Counted from the first letter of the stretch, positions 1 through 11,045 are shown. The stretch: 64,000 nt of DNA from Pisolithus tinctorius (GCA_024663395.1 JANFAH010000024.1:558001-622000); one strand, 5' to 3'. Made by a program: numbers and translations. The notes: generated by a model from the letters alone, not told the origin.

Positions 1-57
1 GTTTGGATGGTATCCCTTGTTAGCAAAGAAGGGAGAGACTCCAGTAGTCGCACTTGG

Positions 58-607
58 CACTGGAAGCATTTCTCAATTTCTTTGCTAAAAACATTTTAAA
101 AAAAGATTGAAAAATGAGACTCTTTAATTTGGGATGTTTTTGTGAGAAATATTGTAAAAATATTTTGGATTTGTATTGTCTATCATGCCTTACAAAATGC
201 CACTAGAAAATTTTAAAGCTTTGCATATAAAAAAATTATGGATGTTCAGCAGAATGATTTTGAACACAATATGTGTGATACATTGTAAATAATTTTCCAA
301 TATATGTCACTTTTTTTTAGAATTAACAATTGGCTTTTTTGTGAGCAGAAAGTTTACAAAGTAGGCAGTATTTATTTAGTCTAAGTACTGTATTGCAATG
401 ATGAATTGTGTGCTGAAGCTCATATGAAAAACATTCTGCTTTTTTTATGCTCAAACATGTAATATACAGTGAAATATTTTTCAACAAAAAATCAAATCAG
501 AAATAAAGTCTTTCCACATTAAAATCATAGGTCAAAACATCAAAAATTATTTCTAGATGAAATATTGAGTATATTATTACACATGCCAAGAGCAATTGAT
601 ACAGTAT
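58..607 (+). repeat. Left terminal inverted repeat of the CACTA-like element
   Basis: This arm of about 550 bp matches the reverse complement of 2874-3423 with scattered single-base differences. It is AT-rich, and such long arms could form a foldback structure. Confidence 0.9.
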
Positions 608-1675
608 AATTTGAGAGGCACAAGGGAGTCTTTGAACACAGGTCATTCAATGCACACAGAATGTAGTATTAAGTAGTGGACTACTGTATAGTTGTAGATC
701 TTGTGACTGCCATTGCTTTCAAGTGCATTGCCACTTTGAGCCAAGCTGATCATACTACCATCTGAGTTGCCAGATACTTAGATGATAACAAGTGGCCAAT
801 TTTGAAATGGGGGTGCATGGATATAGTGGCCTGTGGGTGGCAATGGAACTAATTTTGCAGTGTTTGTAATTACAATTGTGGCTCCCCCTCATCCTCATCC
901 TGCTGCTCCTGCCAGTGGTTGTCCCATCCATGGTCTGAGCCTCCCTATACCAAGTGCACATGCCTCCCCTACAGCTCTTCTTTAAATACAGCTTTGTACC
1001 AATTTAAGTGCCTTGAGGTCAAAACCTAACAGTCAGGACCACTCACTCTGACAAACTCTGACACTCCCAGAGGGCTAGAACCAAAGTGCAGAGGAAGTTT
1101 GACAAAGCAGAGAGGCAGAAGTGGAGTGAAGGCATTGGGTTCAGCTTGTGTGCTGCCCCCTTGTATGTTACTCAATGGAGGTCAACAGCTGTCAGTTGGG
1201 TGCTCTTAGATGAATATGGAAACTTTGAATAGTGCAACAAAAAGGAATATGTACATACTAGTAGCCTCAGGGAATCCACATGCCCCATCAGTGGATTGGA
1301 TGTCAGTGGTTGCACATCACTAGCTATTGAGCCATTCTGAGGACACAATAAAGCACAATTAGACAACACCATCAGTGGTAGGCAACTACAGTATGAAAGT
1401 CACTCACCTTGGTTCCTTCTGATATGTAATCAACCATGTGTTCCAGGGATCAATGTTGATGTGGTACAAATCATGAGTGGTATGTGACAATGCAAGGTCA
1501 CATTGGCATGTGTCAATCATGATTTGTCTGAAACCAGCCTTTCAGGAGCTTTTTTCTTGGTTTCTTTCTGATTATAGTACACCTGTTTTATTAATTGTTT
1601 GTGTAATGGATGACTGCATGGCTAATCATAGCTGTCAACACTGGGGAACTCCTAAATGATATGCATGAAACTTAC

Positions 1676-2190
1676 TTGACTTTCTTGTCAAGGAACTGCT
1701 CAGCAGTCTCATGCATCTTTGTAAGTACCATGGATGACAGTTCCTCAGCACTCTGGAGAGAACATGAGTTGTCTTACTGATCAAAACATTTGCCATGACA
1801 TATGAATTGTTGGCTCTTGCTACCAATGTCAACCTCAACAGCTGGTCAAGCATCTGACTTCTCAGCAATTTTGAATGTTCTGTAGACAATATAAGATGCT
1901 GTCCTGTTTGACAGTTGTTGCATGTACTAACCAGTGCTTCAAGTCCTCCTGGACATCCACACCCTTGAACTTGCAGCCAATCAAGCCCTTAAATGTGAAG
2001 ACAGTGTTGATGGATTAACCACTGCTTGACACTTGGCAGGCAGGCCAATGAGATGCTCCCCATGTTTTGTGAAGGCCACTACTGATGGGGTTGTCCAGGC
2101 ACCTTTGGAGTTCTCAGTCACACATGCCTGCTTGCCCTCTATGATGGAAATGATGAACTTGTTGTACCAAGGTCAATTCCAACCATGAGG
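1676..2190 (-). pseudogene. Mitochondrial-type Hsp70 (DnaK family) gene fragment captured inside the transposon
   Basis: On the minus strand 2146-2186 encodes GIDLGTT, the Hsp70 ATP-binding motif. After a frameshift, 2008-2145 reads a 46-residue stretch with [28 protein letters not shown] and [11 protein letters not shown]. The AKxQAV pattern is typical of DnaK and mitochondrial Hsp70, not cytosolic Hsp70. A GT-AG intron of 52 nt (1880-1931) follows a VQEDLKHW-like exon end. The next exon (1676-1879) contains SSMVLTKMHETAEQFL and ends at a GTAAGT donor. Retained introns mean the capture was of genomic DNA, not cDNA. Frameshifts and stops make it non-functional. In the family this protein is an ATP-driven chaperone of the mitochondrial matrix. 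Confidence 0.85.
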
Positions 2191-2873
2191 CTTTCAATAA
2201 ATGCCAAACTTTTTTTTTTCCTGCAGGAGGGTCATCAACATACCAGTGACTTTAGAGTTCATGTTCCCCATGATTGAGGACCACAGGATGTCCTGTATGA
2301 GTGAGGGTGTGGTTCCCAGCATGTGTCAAGTCTGAGGTTTCCAGGTTCAAGACTGGACCAGAGACTGGTACAGGCATGAGGTCAAGGGGTCAGGGATCAG
2401 ATGGTGTACTGTTTGGACTTAGTGACTGATGACACAGCACTGTTCCCTTGTGTGGGTCACAGTCCAAGTCCAAGGCTGAGGCAGAGGATTTCAGATGAGA
2501 CTTATTTGATTTCAGACTGAGGGAATACAGGCCAAGTATCTATGGGTTTACATACTAGGGGTAACTATAGTATGAAGACTGGTAATGCCAGTCTCACAGA
2601 GATTGGTAACTGATTGGTAAGAATGGTATTAGTAAGTCATGACAAAGATAACCAGAGACTGGGACAGAGACAAGGGCAGACTGGGGACAAGGCTGGGTCA
2701 GGCTCAACCAAAATGACACTTCATAGCAGCACTTCAAAGCAGTGCTAACTGTGCTAGACCAACTGGGGGTAGGGATTTGGCAAGGGTGAGGCTGGACTGA
2801 GTGAGTGCAAGGCTGAGTCTGGCTGGGGTCAAGGCATGGCTACAACAGCATGCCATATCTGCATCAGCATACC

Positions 2874-3423
2874 ATACTGTATCAATTGCTCTTAAAATGT
2901 GTAATAATATACTCAATATTTCATCTAGAAATAATTTTTGATGTTTTGACCTATGATTTTAATGTGGAAAGACTTTATTTCTGATTTGATTTTTTGTTGA
3001 AAAATATTTCACTGTATATTACATGTTTGAGCATAAAAAAAGCAGAATGTTTTTCATATGAGCTTCAGCACACAACTCATCATTGCAATACAATACTTAG
3101 ACTAAATAAATACTGCCTACTTTTTAAACTTCCTGCTCACAAAAAAGCAGATTGTTAATTCTAAAAAAAAGTGACATATATTGGAAAATTATTTACAATG
3201 TATCACACATATTGTGTTCAAAATCATTCTGCTGAACATCCATAATTTTTTTATATGCAAATATTTAAAATTTTCCAGTGGCATTTTGTGAGGAATGATA
3301 GACAATACAAATCCAATATATTTTTACAATATTTGTCACAAAAACATCCCAAATTAAAGAGTCTCATTTTTCAATCTTTTTTTAAAATGTTTTCAGCAAA
3401 GAAACTGAGAAATGCTTCCAGTG
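2874..3423 (-). repeat. Right terminal inverted repeat of the CACTA-like element
   Basis: Inverted copy of 58-607 and of the same length. It ends CTTCCAGTG immediately before the TGG target duplication. Confidence 0.9.
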
Positions 3424-3426
3424 TGG

Positions 3427-6400
3427 TGCATTGTTGAAAGCGAACTCCGCTAGAGGTAAGAGCTCCGCCCAATTGTCTTGTTGGTAGTTACAGTAGACAC
3501 GAAGGTACTGCTCGAGGGTCTGGTTTGTTTGCTCGGTCTGGCCGTCGCCTTCTGGGTGGTAACCCGAAGTGAAGTGAAGACGCATATCAAGGGCCTTTCC
3601 TAGAGAGCGGAAGAAGTGTGAGACGAACTCAGGACCTCTGTCAGAGGTGACATTAGCTGGTACTCCGTGCTTGGAGAAGACATGGGTTAGGAAGAGCTTA
3701 GCAAGTTTGGCAGAGGTGACGGAGTTGTGGGTAGGGATGAACACCACTTGCTTTGAGAGGCGGTCCACTACCATGAGTATGGCGGAGTAGCCATCGGAGT
3801 TGGGGAGGTGTTCGATGAAGTCCATGGAGATGGAGTTCCAAGGTCTCTCTGGGACGGGGAGTTGCTTCAGTAGACCATAAGGGCAGTGACGCAGAGTTTT
3901 GCTCCGTCCACAGGCGGTGCAAGACCTGACGTATTCCTTTACGTCGGAGCGGAGGTTGGGCCACACGTAGTCCCTGCGGACGAGTTCTAAGGTGCGGTTT
4001 TGCCCAAAATGGCCTGCTAGAGGATGATCATGCTTGAACCGAAGCACTCGGAGGCGGAGGTCATCAATGTCAGGGACAAAGATACGACCGTCAAGGCGGA
4101 GTAGACCATCGGAGTCCAGGGACCACTGAGGCTTAGTCGGAGTTGGGAGATGGCTGGCGGAGACAGGGTCTGAGGGTAGGGCGGAGATGATGTCGGAGTG
4201 CAAGCACTCAACATCGAAGACCATGGCGGCGCGGAGTACAGGTGCCAAGAGGGTGGTGGTACAGAGGGACGACACAAGTTGCTCCTGTGTAAACATAGGG
4301 TGGAGATTGTGAGGATTTACCTGCACGTAGTCCCTATCCCCCCCTTTTGGGTAGACGTCCCAACGTCGCGTAAGTGCGTCGGGTTTGGCTCCTAAGCGGC
4401 CAGGTCAGAAGCGGATGGAAAGATTAAATTGAGAAAGGTACTCCGACCAGCGGGCCTGTCGACGAGTGAGAACCTTAGAGGTGGAAAAATACTCAAGGTT
4501 TTTGTGGTCCGTCACCACGTCGACAGGTAAGGCGGAGCCTTCTAAGTAATGCCACCAATGGCGGAAGGCCTTGAAGATAGCCAACAGCTCCTTGTCGTGG
4601 GTATCATAGTTGAGTTCTGGCGCAGTCATGGTGCGAGAGTAGAAAGCGACTGGGCGGAGTTCACCATCGGAGCAGGCGATCGACAAAATGCCAGCAATGG
4701 CATAGTTGGAGGCGTCGGTTTCAACTGTAAGTGGAGCGTCAGGGACCCAATGAGTGAGGACGGGAGCGGAGCTGAAGGCATCCTTCAGGTGGAGGAAAGC
4801 GGAGCGACACTCCTTGGAAAAGTTCCAAGGAGCACCCTTTCGCGTGAGGCGAGTGAGTGGAACGACGATGTCGGAGTAGTTATTAATGAATCGTCTATAG
4901 AAATTTGCGAAACCAAGGAAAGACTGGATGTCTCGCACCTTCCGTGGCTCAGGCCAGTCGCAGACTGCCTGAACCTTCTCAGCGGACATGGTGAGACCGG
5001 AGGGAGAAAGAACATAACTGAGGTACTCGACGGAGTCGGAGTGAAACTCGCACTTCTCTGGCTTGGCATAAAGACCATGCTTTCGAAGGCGGCGGAGTAC
5101 CTCTTTTATGTGTTTGCGATGCAACTCCATATCCTGCGAATAGATTAAGATGTCATCGAGGTATACCACGATGCAGACATCGAGCATGTCCACAAAGATG
5201 CTATTAACAAACCGCTGGAAGGCCGCAGGCGCATTAGTCAGACCAAATGGCATTACCCGCCACTCGTAAGAACCATAACGAGTGTGGAAAGCCGTTTTCC
5301 ATTCATCTCCGTCTGCGATGCGGACTAGATGATAGGCATGGCGGAGGTCGATCTTGGTGTAGACTTTAGCACGGCTTGGAGAGTCGAGTAAGTCGGAGAT
5401 GAGCGGCAGCGGATAGCGATCTTTTTTCGTGATTTTGTTGAGTCCTCGATAGTCTACGCAGAGGCGGAGTGAACCGTCCTTCTTCTTCACGAAGAGGACA
5501 GGGGCACTGTGAGCGGAGGTGGACTGTTTGATGAAGCCATAGCCAAGATGCTCGTCAATGAAGGTGCGGAGAGCTTCAAGCTCTGGCGGAGAAAGAGAGT
5601 AGATTGTACCAATGGGCGGAGAAGCTCCTTCCTCGAGGTCGATCTTGAGATCGAACGAGCGGTGTGGCAGAAGTTCAGTGGCCTTGTCTTTACTAAAGAC
5701 GTCGGCAAACTCGTGATACTCAGAAGGAACCGAGGAGAGGTCAGGAGGCGGAGATGAAGCGGAGGACACACGAAGCTTCACATCATCAGCGGAGAGCTGT
5801 AAGCGGAACTGTCTAGAGCCAGGGAGGGCACAGGCTCTGACATACGCAGCAGCATTGATGAGTGAGACAAGTGGAGTGGAGCGCAGCGAGTCTGTCGGAG
5901 GTGCAGTCGCAGCTGTAAACGGAGCGGAGGGTGTCGGATCCGGAGCGGAGGTCGCAGTGGAAGATGACGAAGGTGCCTGGGGTGTCGGCATTCCCTGTAG
6001 CGATGGTTTGAACGATATACTGCCCAGTACCCAGTCAATCGACGGATTGAAGCGGGTGAGCCAGTTGTGTCCTAACACCAGCGAACATGAAGAATCCAAC
6101 AGAGTAACATAAAATGAAATGGAGTTGACATCGCTGGAAGGAAAGCGGAGGGAAAGATCTACTTCTTGGGAAATGACATCATTTGTACTACCATCAAACA
6201 AGCGGAGCGGAATTGGCGGAGAAACGGAGGAAACAGGAATGACATATTTTTTGATTACAGACAGGTCTATGAAACAGTGAGAGGAGCCGGAATCGATCAA
6301 CGCAGAAAAAGTATCAACAGAATAATCCAGAAGAGTTACAGACAGAAGTAAAGAATTGGGACTAGAAAGAGCGGACACGTTGAGTTGGATGTCCGGTTGC

Positions 6401-6466
6401 GCACAGTTGGGTTCAACGCTCCCTCCAGGCTGTGCGAGCTCCCTGGAGGAGCGGACTAATTTTTTG
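3427..6466 (-). pseudogene. Gypsy A copy 1 pol: protease, reverse transcriptase, RNase H, integrase
   Basis: The frame is -1 relative to gag and runs from the gag stop to 3427, with one internal TGA at 4405-4407 that stands where copy 2 has an Arg codon. Motifs in order are protease LIDSGSSHCFID, reverse transcriptase VVYLDDILIYSQD, RNase H ETDASNYAIAGILS, integrase zinc finger (H-x-H ... CTACGRSK) and the catalytic core with SDRGPEF. Integrase is cut at 3427 by the CACTA-like insertion and resumes at 57-1. The protein would copy the element's RNA to DNA and insert it. With one stop and one interruption the copy cannot make full-length Pol. Confidence 0.93.
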
Positions 6467-7739
6467 ACTCTGCCTTCTCCGCAGGCGGAGTAGGCGGAGT
6501 TTCAGCTGTAGCTGCACGGGCTTTGGCTGCGCAAGAGGTGGACTTGGGGCAGTCCTTGGCGGACTGGCCAGCCTCGCCACAGAAGAGGCAGAGGTTGTTC
6601 TTCATCCTGCGCTGGCGCTCAGTGGAGGTGAGTTTGCCATCTTTACCCAGGAGGTGGGCAATATCAGACTTGGACGTGTCGGACTTGGGCGGATCTTTCT
6701 GTTTGCCCTTGCCCTTGGCATCGGACTTCAGAGCGGAGGCGGAGGACGACGATTTACTTTTGTTGTCGGAGTTTGAGGACTGCGACTTGTCGGAGGCAGA
6801 CTTGGTGGTGCGCGAGATTTCTGCTTTGCGCTCCCAGTAGCGCGCATCGATGGTCTGGGCGAGTTCGCGGAGTTGTGCGAGGGTAGAAGGCTTACCAACG
6901 CGAGCGATCTCGTCTTTGATGCGGTCTGGAAGTCCACTATAGAAGCGGTGGCGGAGTGCACCGACACCGTAGTCCTTGACTTGCGAAGCCCAGCGATTGA
7001 ACTCCACGACATATTTGGTAATACGAGAACCGTCCTTCATGGTAAGGTTCTCGAGTTGCTGGATGGCATCCGCTATAGCATTGTGCGGACCGAAATTAGC
7101 TGTGAGTTCTTGTAAGAACTCATGGTAGTCGTCCATCCAGAGCGGGCGGTCATAGTTGTCAGGGTTTAGCAAATCTGGCTCGAACCAAGCCAGGGCCATA
7201 CCCTTGAGATAAGATTGAGCGAAGGTAACCTTGGCTCTGTCGGAGCGGAATGTGCAAGGGCGGTCTTGGAAGTTCAGCTTGCATTGAACGAGGAACTCGT
7301 GGAGCTTCTTGGGGTCGGAGCCGTCGAAGGTGTCAGGCTCGCAGACTTTGGTTTTCGGAGCAGAGTCCCCAGTGCACGAGCTAGACCGCGCGAGTGCATG
7401 GACAGCTCTAGCAAGAGCTACGAGGGGATCCTCTGGCGGCTCAGCCGGGTCTTCAGGGACATCCCCGTCACCGCTGCCCCCGCCGTCGGGATCACCATCA
7501 GGGTAGTCAGGGTCGGGGTCGGGTCCATCATCTCGGTTACGAGGAGATGGAGTATGGAAAGTTGTTGGGTGGAGGTCGGAGCGACCAGCTTGCAAAGCGC
7601 TTTCGCCTTCAGTGCGAGAGCGGCGTCAAGCAGAGAAGGACTGGAATTGTTCAACGACGGAAGGGAGTCGATGCGGATTAGCTAGCGCAACAGCGAGGTT
7701 CTCAGCAACCTCTCTCTGGGATTGAGCTCGAGTTCTCAT
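6456..7739 (-). pseudogene. Gypsy A copy 1 gag with one internal stop
   Basis: The frame starts at an ATG at 7739 (MRTRAQSQREVAENL), the same start as in copy 2, and is broken by a TGA at 7626-7628 after 37 codons. It then stays open to a TAG at 6456-6458. The middle has the retrotransposon Gag fold signature (ALAWFEP, FRSDRAKVTFAQSYL). The C-terminus has a zinc knuckle, CLFCGEAGQSAKDC, in which the metal-binding His is replaced by Gln; copy 2 keeps His. Gag forms the virus-like particle and binds the RNA. The stop is CGA to TGA, while copy 2 has CAA at the same codon. Confidence 0.9.
6459..6465 (-). promoter_or_regulatory. -1 frameshift heptamer A AAA AAT at the gag-pol junction (gypsy A copy 1)
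   Basis: In the gag frame the sequence reads A-AAA-AAT directly followed by the TAG stop. This fits the X XXY YYZ slippery pattern, and slipping back one base opens the pol frame (AAA AAA TTA). The same heptamer sits at 34966-34972 in copy 2. A downstream RNA structure was not assessed. Confidence 0.7.
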
Positions 7740-7787
7740 AACGGTGTAAGTTTTTTGGAAGACAGAAAAGGAGATTGTACAAGTGCG

Positions 7788-7798
7788 AGTACGAATAT
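7788..7798 (-). promoter_or_regulatory. Self-primer binding site, gypsy A copy 1
   Basis: Two bases inside the 5' LTR end, the minus strand reads ATATTCGTACT. This 11-nt word is exactly complementary to AGTACGAATAT at 8097-8087 within the LTR, which lies 33 nt after a TATAAAAG box. The arrangement matches Tf1-type self-priming, in which the first 11 nt of the transcript fold back onto the primer site. Confidence 0.7.
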
Positions 7799-7800
7799 AC

Positions 7801-8514
7801 TGTCAAGTCCAGGCCTACTCCGACCTACTCCGACGCTATATAAGGTCTAGAGAGGGGTTCGGAAGCAAGTCCGACACAGAAGAACAGAACTCCGACTAGC
7901 GGAGTGTCGGCAGGAACGAAGACCGCCGAGACAAAGGCGGAGCAGAGTGAGGGCGTCAGGTTTAGCTCGTGCGCTACCCCCTTGCACGATCTCAGCCCTC
8001 GTATTTCAGAGGGAGAGTACAGACGGAGAGTTGGAGATAACTCCGACAGGCAGAAGACGGAATCAGAGGGAGTAGGAACTAAATTGATATTCGTACTGAA
8101 GAACAGCGGAGTACAGTACATGCTTTTATACTGCTACAGAGGTACAGTAACCGGAATCGGAACTGACATACGGAGACTCATAAATTTTCAAGTAAAACTT
8201 CCTGGACGACGAATGAAGGGTAGACGGAGGACATACGAACGGGTAACACAGAACATCTAGAAAAGGAAATAGTCCAGATGCTGGACCATGCAGTGAGTGC
8301 GCTGCGGAGTACCTGACTGCGAAGGTAGTCACATGACCCCTCAGAGAACAGACTGCTCGGTCCGGTAGGAGAGTAACACAAGTCCGACAACAGTCGGAGC
8401 GGAGATGGTTCGTAGACGATAGAAGGTGGGCAGAGTTGGTGCGGAGTGAACGAATGACCGGCGGAAAAGGTTGTGGAGTGAGTAAAGACCTATGACGAAC
8501 ACACGGTTATGACA
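7801..8514 (-). repeat. 5' LTR of gypsy A copy 1
   Basis: This 714-bp repeat begins TGTCA and ends TGACA on the element strand. It matches the two 713-bp LTRs of copy 2 (28952-29664 and 36308-37020). It abuts the foldback element at 8515, so the element inserted at or in that repeat's edge. Confidence 0.93.
8087..8130 (-). promoter_or_regulatory. LTR promoter: TATAAAAG box and predicted transcript start
   Basis: The minus strand reads TATAAAAG at 8130-8123. The 11-mer that pairs with the primer site starts at 8097, 33 nt downstream, a usual TATA-to-start spacing. Start-site position is inferred from this pairing. Confidence 0.55.
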
Positions 8515-9145
8515 ATCAATAGCAGAATAGCATTGATAAAGAGGTAGAAAGGGTAGAATTCAGCCCCCCAAAAATCGAGCAAGCCTGGGCTTGAACTCCT
8601 AGGAGCCCAAGCTTGAGATTATCAATGACAGCACTATGGACATTTGTAACAACAGTCCTGAGGAGCTCAACAAGTCCATGGATGATGAGGAAATATTGAA
8701 CCCAAAAAAATTCGAGCATGCCCGGACTTGAACTCATGCCCTGAGATGCCCTAAGCAAAAAGTTACCAATAACATTACCATTACAGCAAGTGCTCATCAA
8801 TAATTAGTGATAATAGTTTCATATAGCTGAATGAAGCCATCTAGTCATAGGACAACCGTCGTTGGTATTTACTGATCTGTATATAGTCTAATGGGAATCT
8901 AGTGTTTTTTTTTTTTGCAAAGGGCACAAGTTCAAATCTGAGCTTGATCAATTTTTTTGCAGTTGAATATTTCCTCATCCATGGACTTGTCGAGCTTCTT
9001 AGGACCGTCGTTACAAATGTCCATAGTGCTGTCATTGATAATCTCAAGCTTGGGCTCCTAGGAGTTCAAGCCCAGGCTTGCTCGATTTTTGGGGGGCTGA
9101 ATTCTACCCTTTCTACCTCTTTATCAATGCTATTCTGCTATTGAT
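8515..9145. mobile_element. Foldback element with two tRNA-like B-box segments per arm
   Basis: The arms 8515-8747 and 8918-9145 are inverted copies, starting ATCAATAGCAGAATAGC at each end. The match is strong in the outer ~190 bp and weaker further in. On the plus strand the right arm holds CAAGTTCAAATC near 8933 and GAGTTCAAGCCC near 9064, each followed by a run of T. The left arm mirrors these with GAGTTCAAGTCC. These resemble RNA polymerase III B boxes and terminators, so the element may descend from an inverted pair of tRNA-derived SINEs. It has no coding capacity. The left edge is masked by the gypsy LTR, so no target duplication can be shown. Confidence 0.6.
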
Positions 9146-9639
9146 ACATGCTCAATCAGATGGACAGCCATTTGACATGATCTGGCTGCTCATAGTTTGA
9201 ACTTTGCAGCCCAACAGTTGACACTGCAGGCTGACGCACCTAGCACATCTGCAACTTCTTCCATCCCCTTAGTAGCCTTCCTCAAGCAGTTCTGACGCTC
9301 TTTCCTTCACGCTGGCACTGATTTTGCAATATACCAAGGTGAAAATCACGTTCCGCAGTGTGTTGTTGGTTTTTCTGATTTTTTTGATTTTTTGATTTTT
9401 TAATGTGCATTTGCGCCACTCGGACAAGAATTTCCGAAACGGTTGTATCTAGTATGGATCTACCTACATCGTAATGCAGAATTTTTGGTACATTAGATAT
9501 GTTTGAATTTTCTTGTTTTGCCCTTCATCTTTTACCCCCCAGGCTTGAGTTCCCTGCAGAACACCAAGTAGCATCGCACCTAGCACCTTCCTGTGCTCTA
9601 CACGATGCCTCCCATCTGCAGATACAGTCCTAACAAGGC
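9146..9639. other. Unassigned spacer
   Basis: I see no gene here. It contains T-rich runs near 9365-9405 (repeats of TTTTTGATTTTT) and otherwise unremarkable sequence. CpG is commoner from about 9220 on than in the flanking relics. Confidence 0.4.
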
Positions 9640-10620
9640 ATGCCATCGACGAAATCACTGTTGACACCGCTCGTCACTTGTCAAGACAAGTGCTACCTCC
9701 CTCGTACTGAGCGCGTATCTCGCTCGTTATCGCGCCATGCCTCTCGCTTGTTGGCAGGCTCGTACTACTCGATGTCAGCTCTCTGTCGGTACCAAGCCTG
9801 TTTGCATGCGTCCAGCCGTTCAGAAGATATTCGTGTTTTCGTGGATAGGTCCATTCTCAGGGTCCTGTACTTGTATCTCGCTCGTTTCCACGTCGCACCT
9901 CTCGCTTTTCGGGTCGTTCATCCCTCTCGCTGAGCCCTTCCTGGGGACACATAGTTTATGAGATTCCGTGCAACCGTTGGTGAGATATCGCTGTTTTCGT
10001 GCTTGGAGGGTGTCAGGATGGTTTGGCATGGAACTCAGGATCGGGTGATCCAATCGGCGTATTTCTGCATGCTCCCTGTTCGTCTAGAAGTCCCCTACCG
10101 CCTCCTGGAACTTCGTGTTGATCGTCCCAGCTGTTGTTGTGCGAGTCGACCCCTTCTCCCTGCCCTTGAGGTCCTCTCATCATATCTCGCATATCCAAGC
10201 GCTGCTCCTCTCGCTTTCCTGGCAGTCAATTCACCTCGCGTAGCCCTTTCTGGGGACGCCTCTTCTGTCAAATTCTGCACAGCTATTGTCGAGATATGCC
10301 CATTTTCGTGGTTAGAGACACTTTCAGACAACCCTTTGAGTATCTCACCCGTTTCTTGACCAGATCTCTCGCTTTTTGGGATTCTGGTGCTACTGTCCGA
10401 CAGCATCCGAATGGTACCTTTTCCGTCGTCGTCACTGCAGAACTCGTGGCTACATTTGGGTTTTGGTGAATAAGGGTACCCTTGGGCGGATTTGTGGATA
10501 TCTCAGGATTGGGCACGTGGATTCTCTCCGCTCATTTTTCAAGGTACTCGCTGCATTCCCTTCTGTCATCATATCTCGTATTGCGGCATTCCGAGCACCC
10601 GTTTTTCATCAACAAGTCAT
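9640..10620. repeat. Degenerate ~155-bp tandem-like repeats, CpG-rich
   Basis: The phrase TATCTCGC followed by a C/T-rich stretch with CTCTCGCTTT recurs near 9717, 9875, 10182, 10341 and 10573. These spacings are close to multiples of about 155 bp. A second phrase, GATAT followed by TTTTCGTG, recurs near 9826, 9991 and 10292. Units are strongly diverged. No ORF here is credible. Unlike the neighbouring relics the block keeps its CpG sites. It may be a subterminal region of the KDZ element or an independent satellite. Confidence 0.5.
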
Positions 10621-11045
10621 TGTCTCGCCTCCTCCCTCATGACCATGGATTATTGTGTAGTCAAGCCACCTTTGGGTTGACTGGGGACAGTCAAGATCTC
10701 GAGTACCCCTGGGATGTAGGGAATGTAATTTCCCTACTGGGGGAATTGTTTTATTTTGGTGATTTTACTTTATTTTGTTCTAGCTATCCCTCTGCTACTT
10801 GTTCTTAGAATTTCGCTTTTTTTGTTGCTTAGTCAGCACTACCCAGTGACTGGCATAGTTAGTTTTCCTTGAAAATAATAGACGAGTTACCCTAAGATGA
10901 GAGATGAGCTCGAGCAGGTCATTTCCCTGCACCCAGACAGCCATAGAAGCCTTCAGACAACTACCAGGATCCAGTCCCAGGCTATAGAAGCCCCTTTTGG
11001 CTTACTCTCTCCCCTCAGATTTCACTCTACCCTTCAACCTCTCTC
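10621..11045. other. Unassigned spacer with a short palindrome
   Basis: GTAGGGAA, a 5-base loop and TTTCCCTAC form a hairpin near 10717-10738. The following A/T- and C/T-rich sequence could be the 5' edge of an unidentified LTR, but no partner was found. I see no coding signal. Confidence 0.3.

Larger units (their letters stand above)
58..3423. mobile_element. CACTA-like DNA transposon, non-autonomous, nested in gypsy A copy 1
   Basis: Both ends begin CACTGGAAGC reading inward. They form inverted repeats of about 550 bp (58-607 and 2874-3423). The element is flanked by TGG at 55-57 and 3424-3426, while the uninterrupted gypsy A copy 2 has a single TGG there. CACTR termini with a 3-bp target duplication are the signature of the CACTA/EnSpm (CMC) superfamily. 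No transposase frame is visible inside, so it would need another element's transposase. The AT-rich, CpG-poor interior carries a captured Hsp70 fragment (1676-2190). I recognise nothing in 608-1675 or 2220-2873. Confidence 0.88.
1..8514 (-). mobile_element. Ty3/gypsy chromovirus family A, copy 1 (partial, interrupted)
   Basis: This element reads right to left: 5' LTR 7801-8514, primer site, gag, pol. Its 3' part lies beyond the left edge of the window. Bases 1-57 are integrase sequence that matches family A copy 2 near 31870-31935. They rejoin the integrase at 3427 once the nested transposon at 58-3423 is removed. The coding region has only a few stops, each a CGA-to-TGA change, and keeps many CpG sites, so it is younger than copy 2. 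The target duplication cannot be checked because the other LTR is outside the window. Confidence 0.92.

Noticed and set aside
755..1372. Small frames in the CACTA-like element (755-961, 1172-1372)
   Set aside because: Short, no recognised motif; the 1172-1372 frame starts next to a possible splice acceptor but I could not link it to Hsp70 or any known gene.
5487..6112. Frames opposite to gypsy A pol and gag (for example 4549-5148, 6523-6840)
   Set aside because: Antisense shadows of the GCGGAG-rich coding strand with no independent motif.
7840..7850. TATATAAGG in the gypsy A LTR as a promoter
   Set aside because: It reads on the wrong strand for the element; the minus-strand TATAAAAG at 8130-8123 fits the predicted start.
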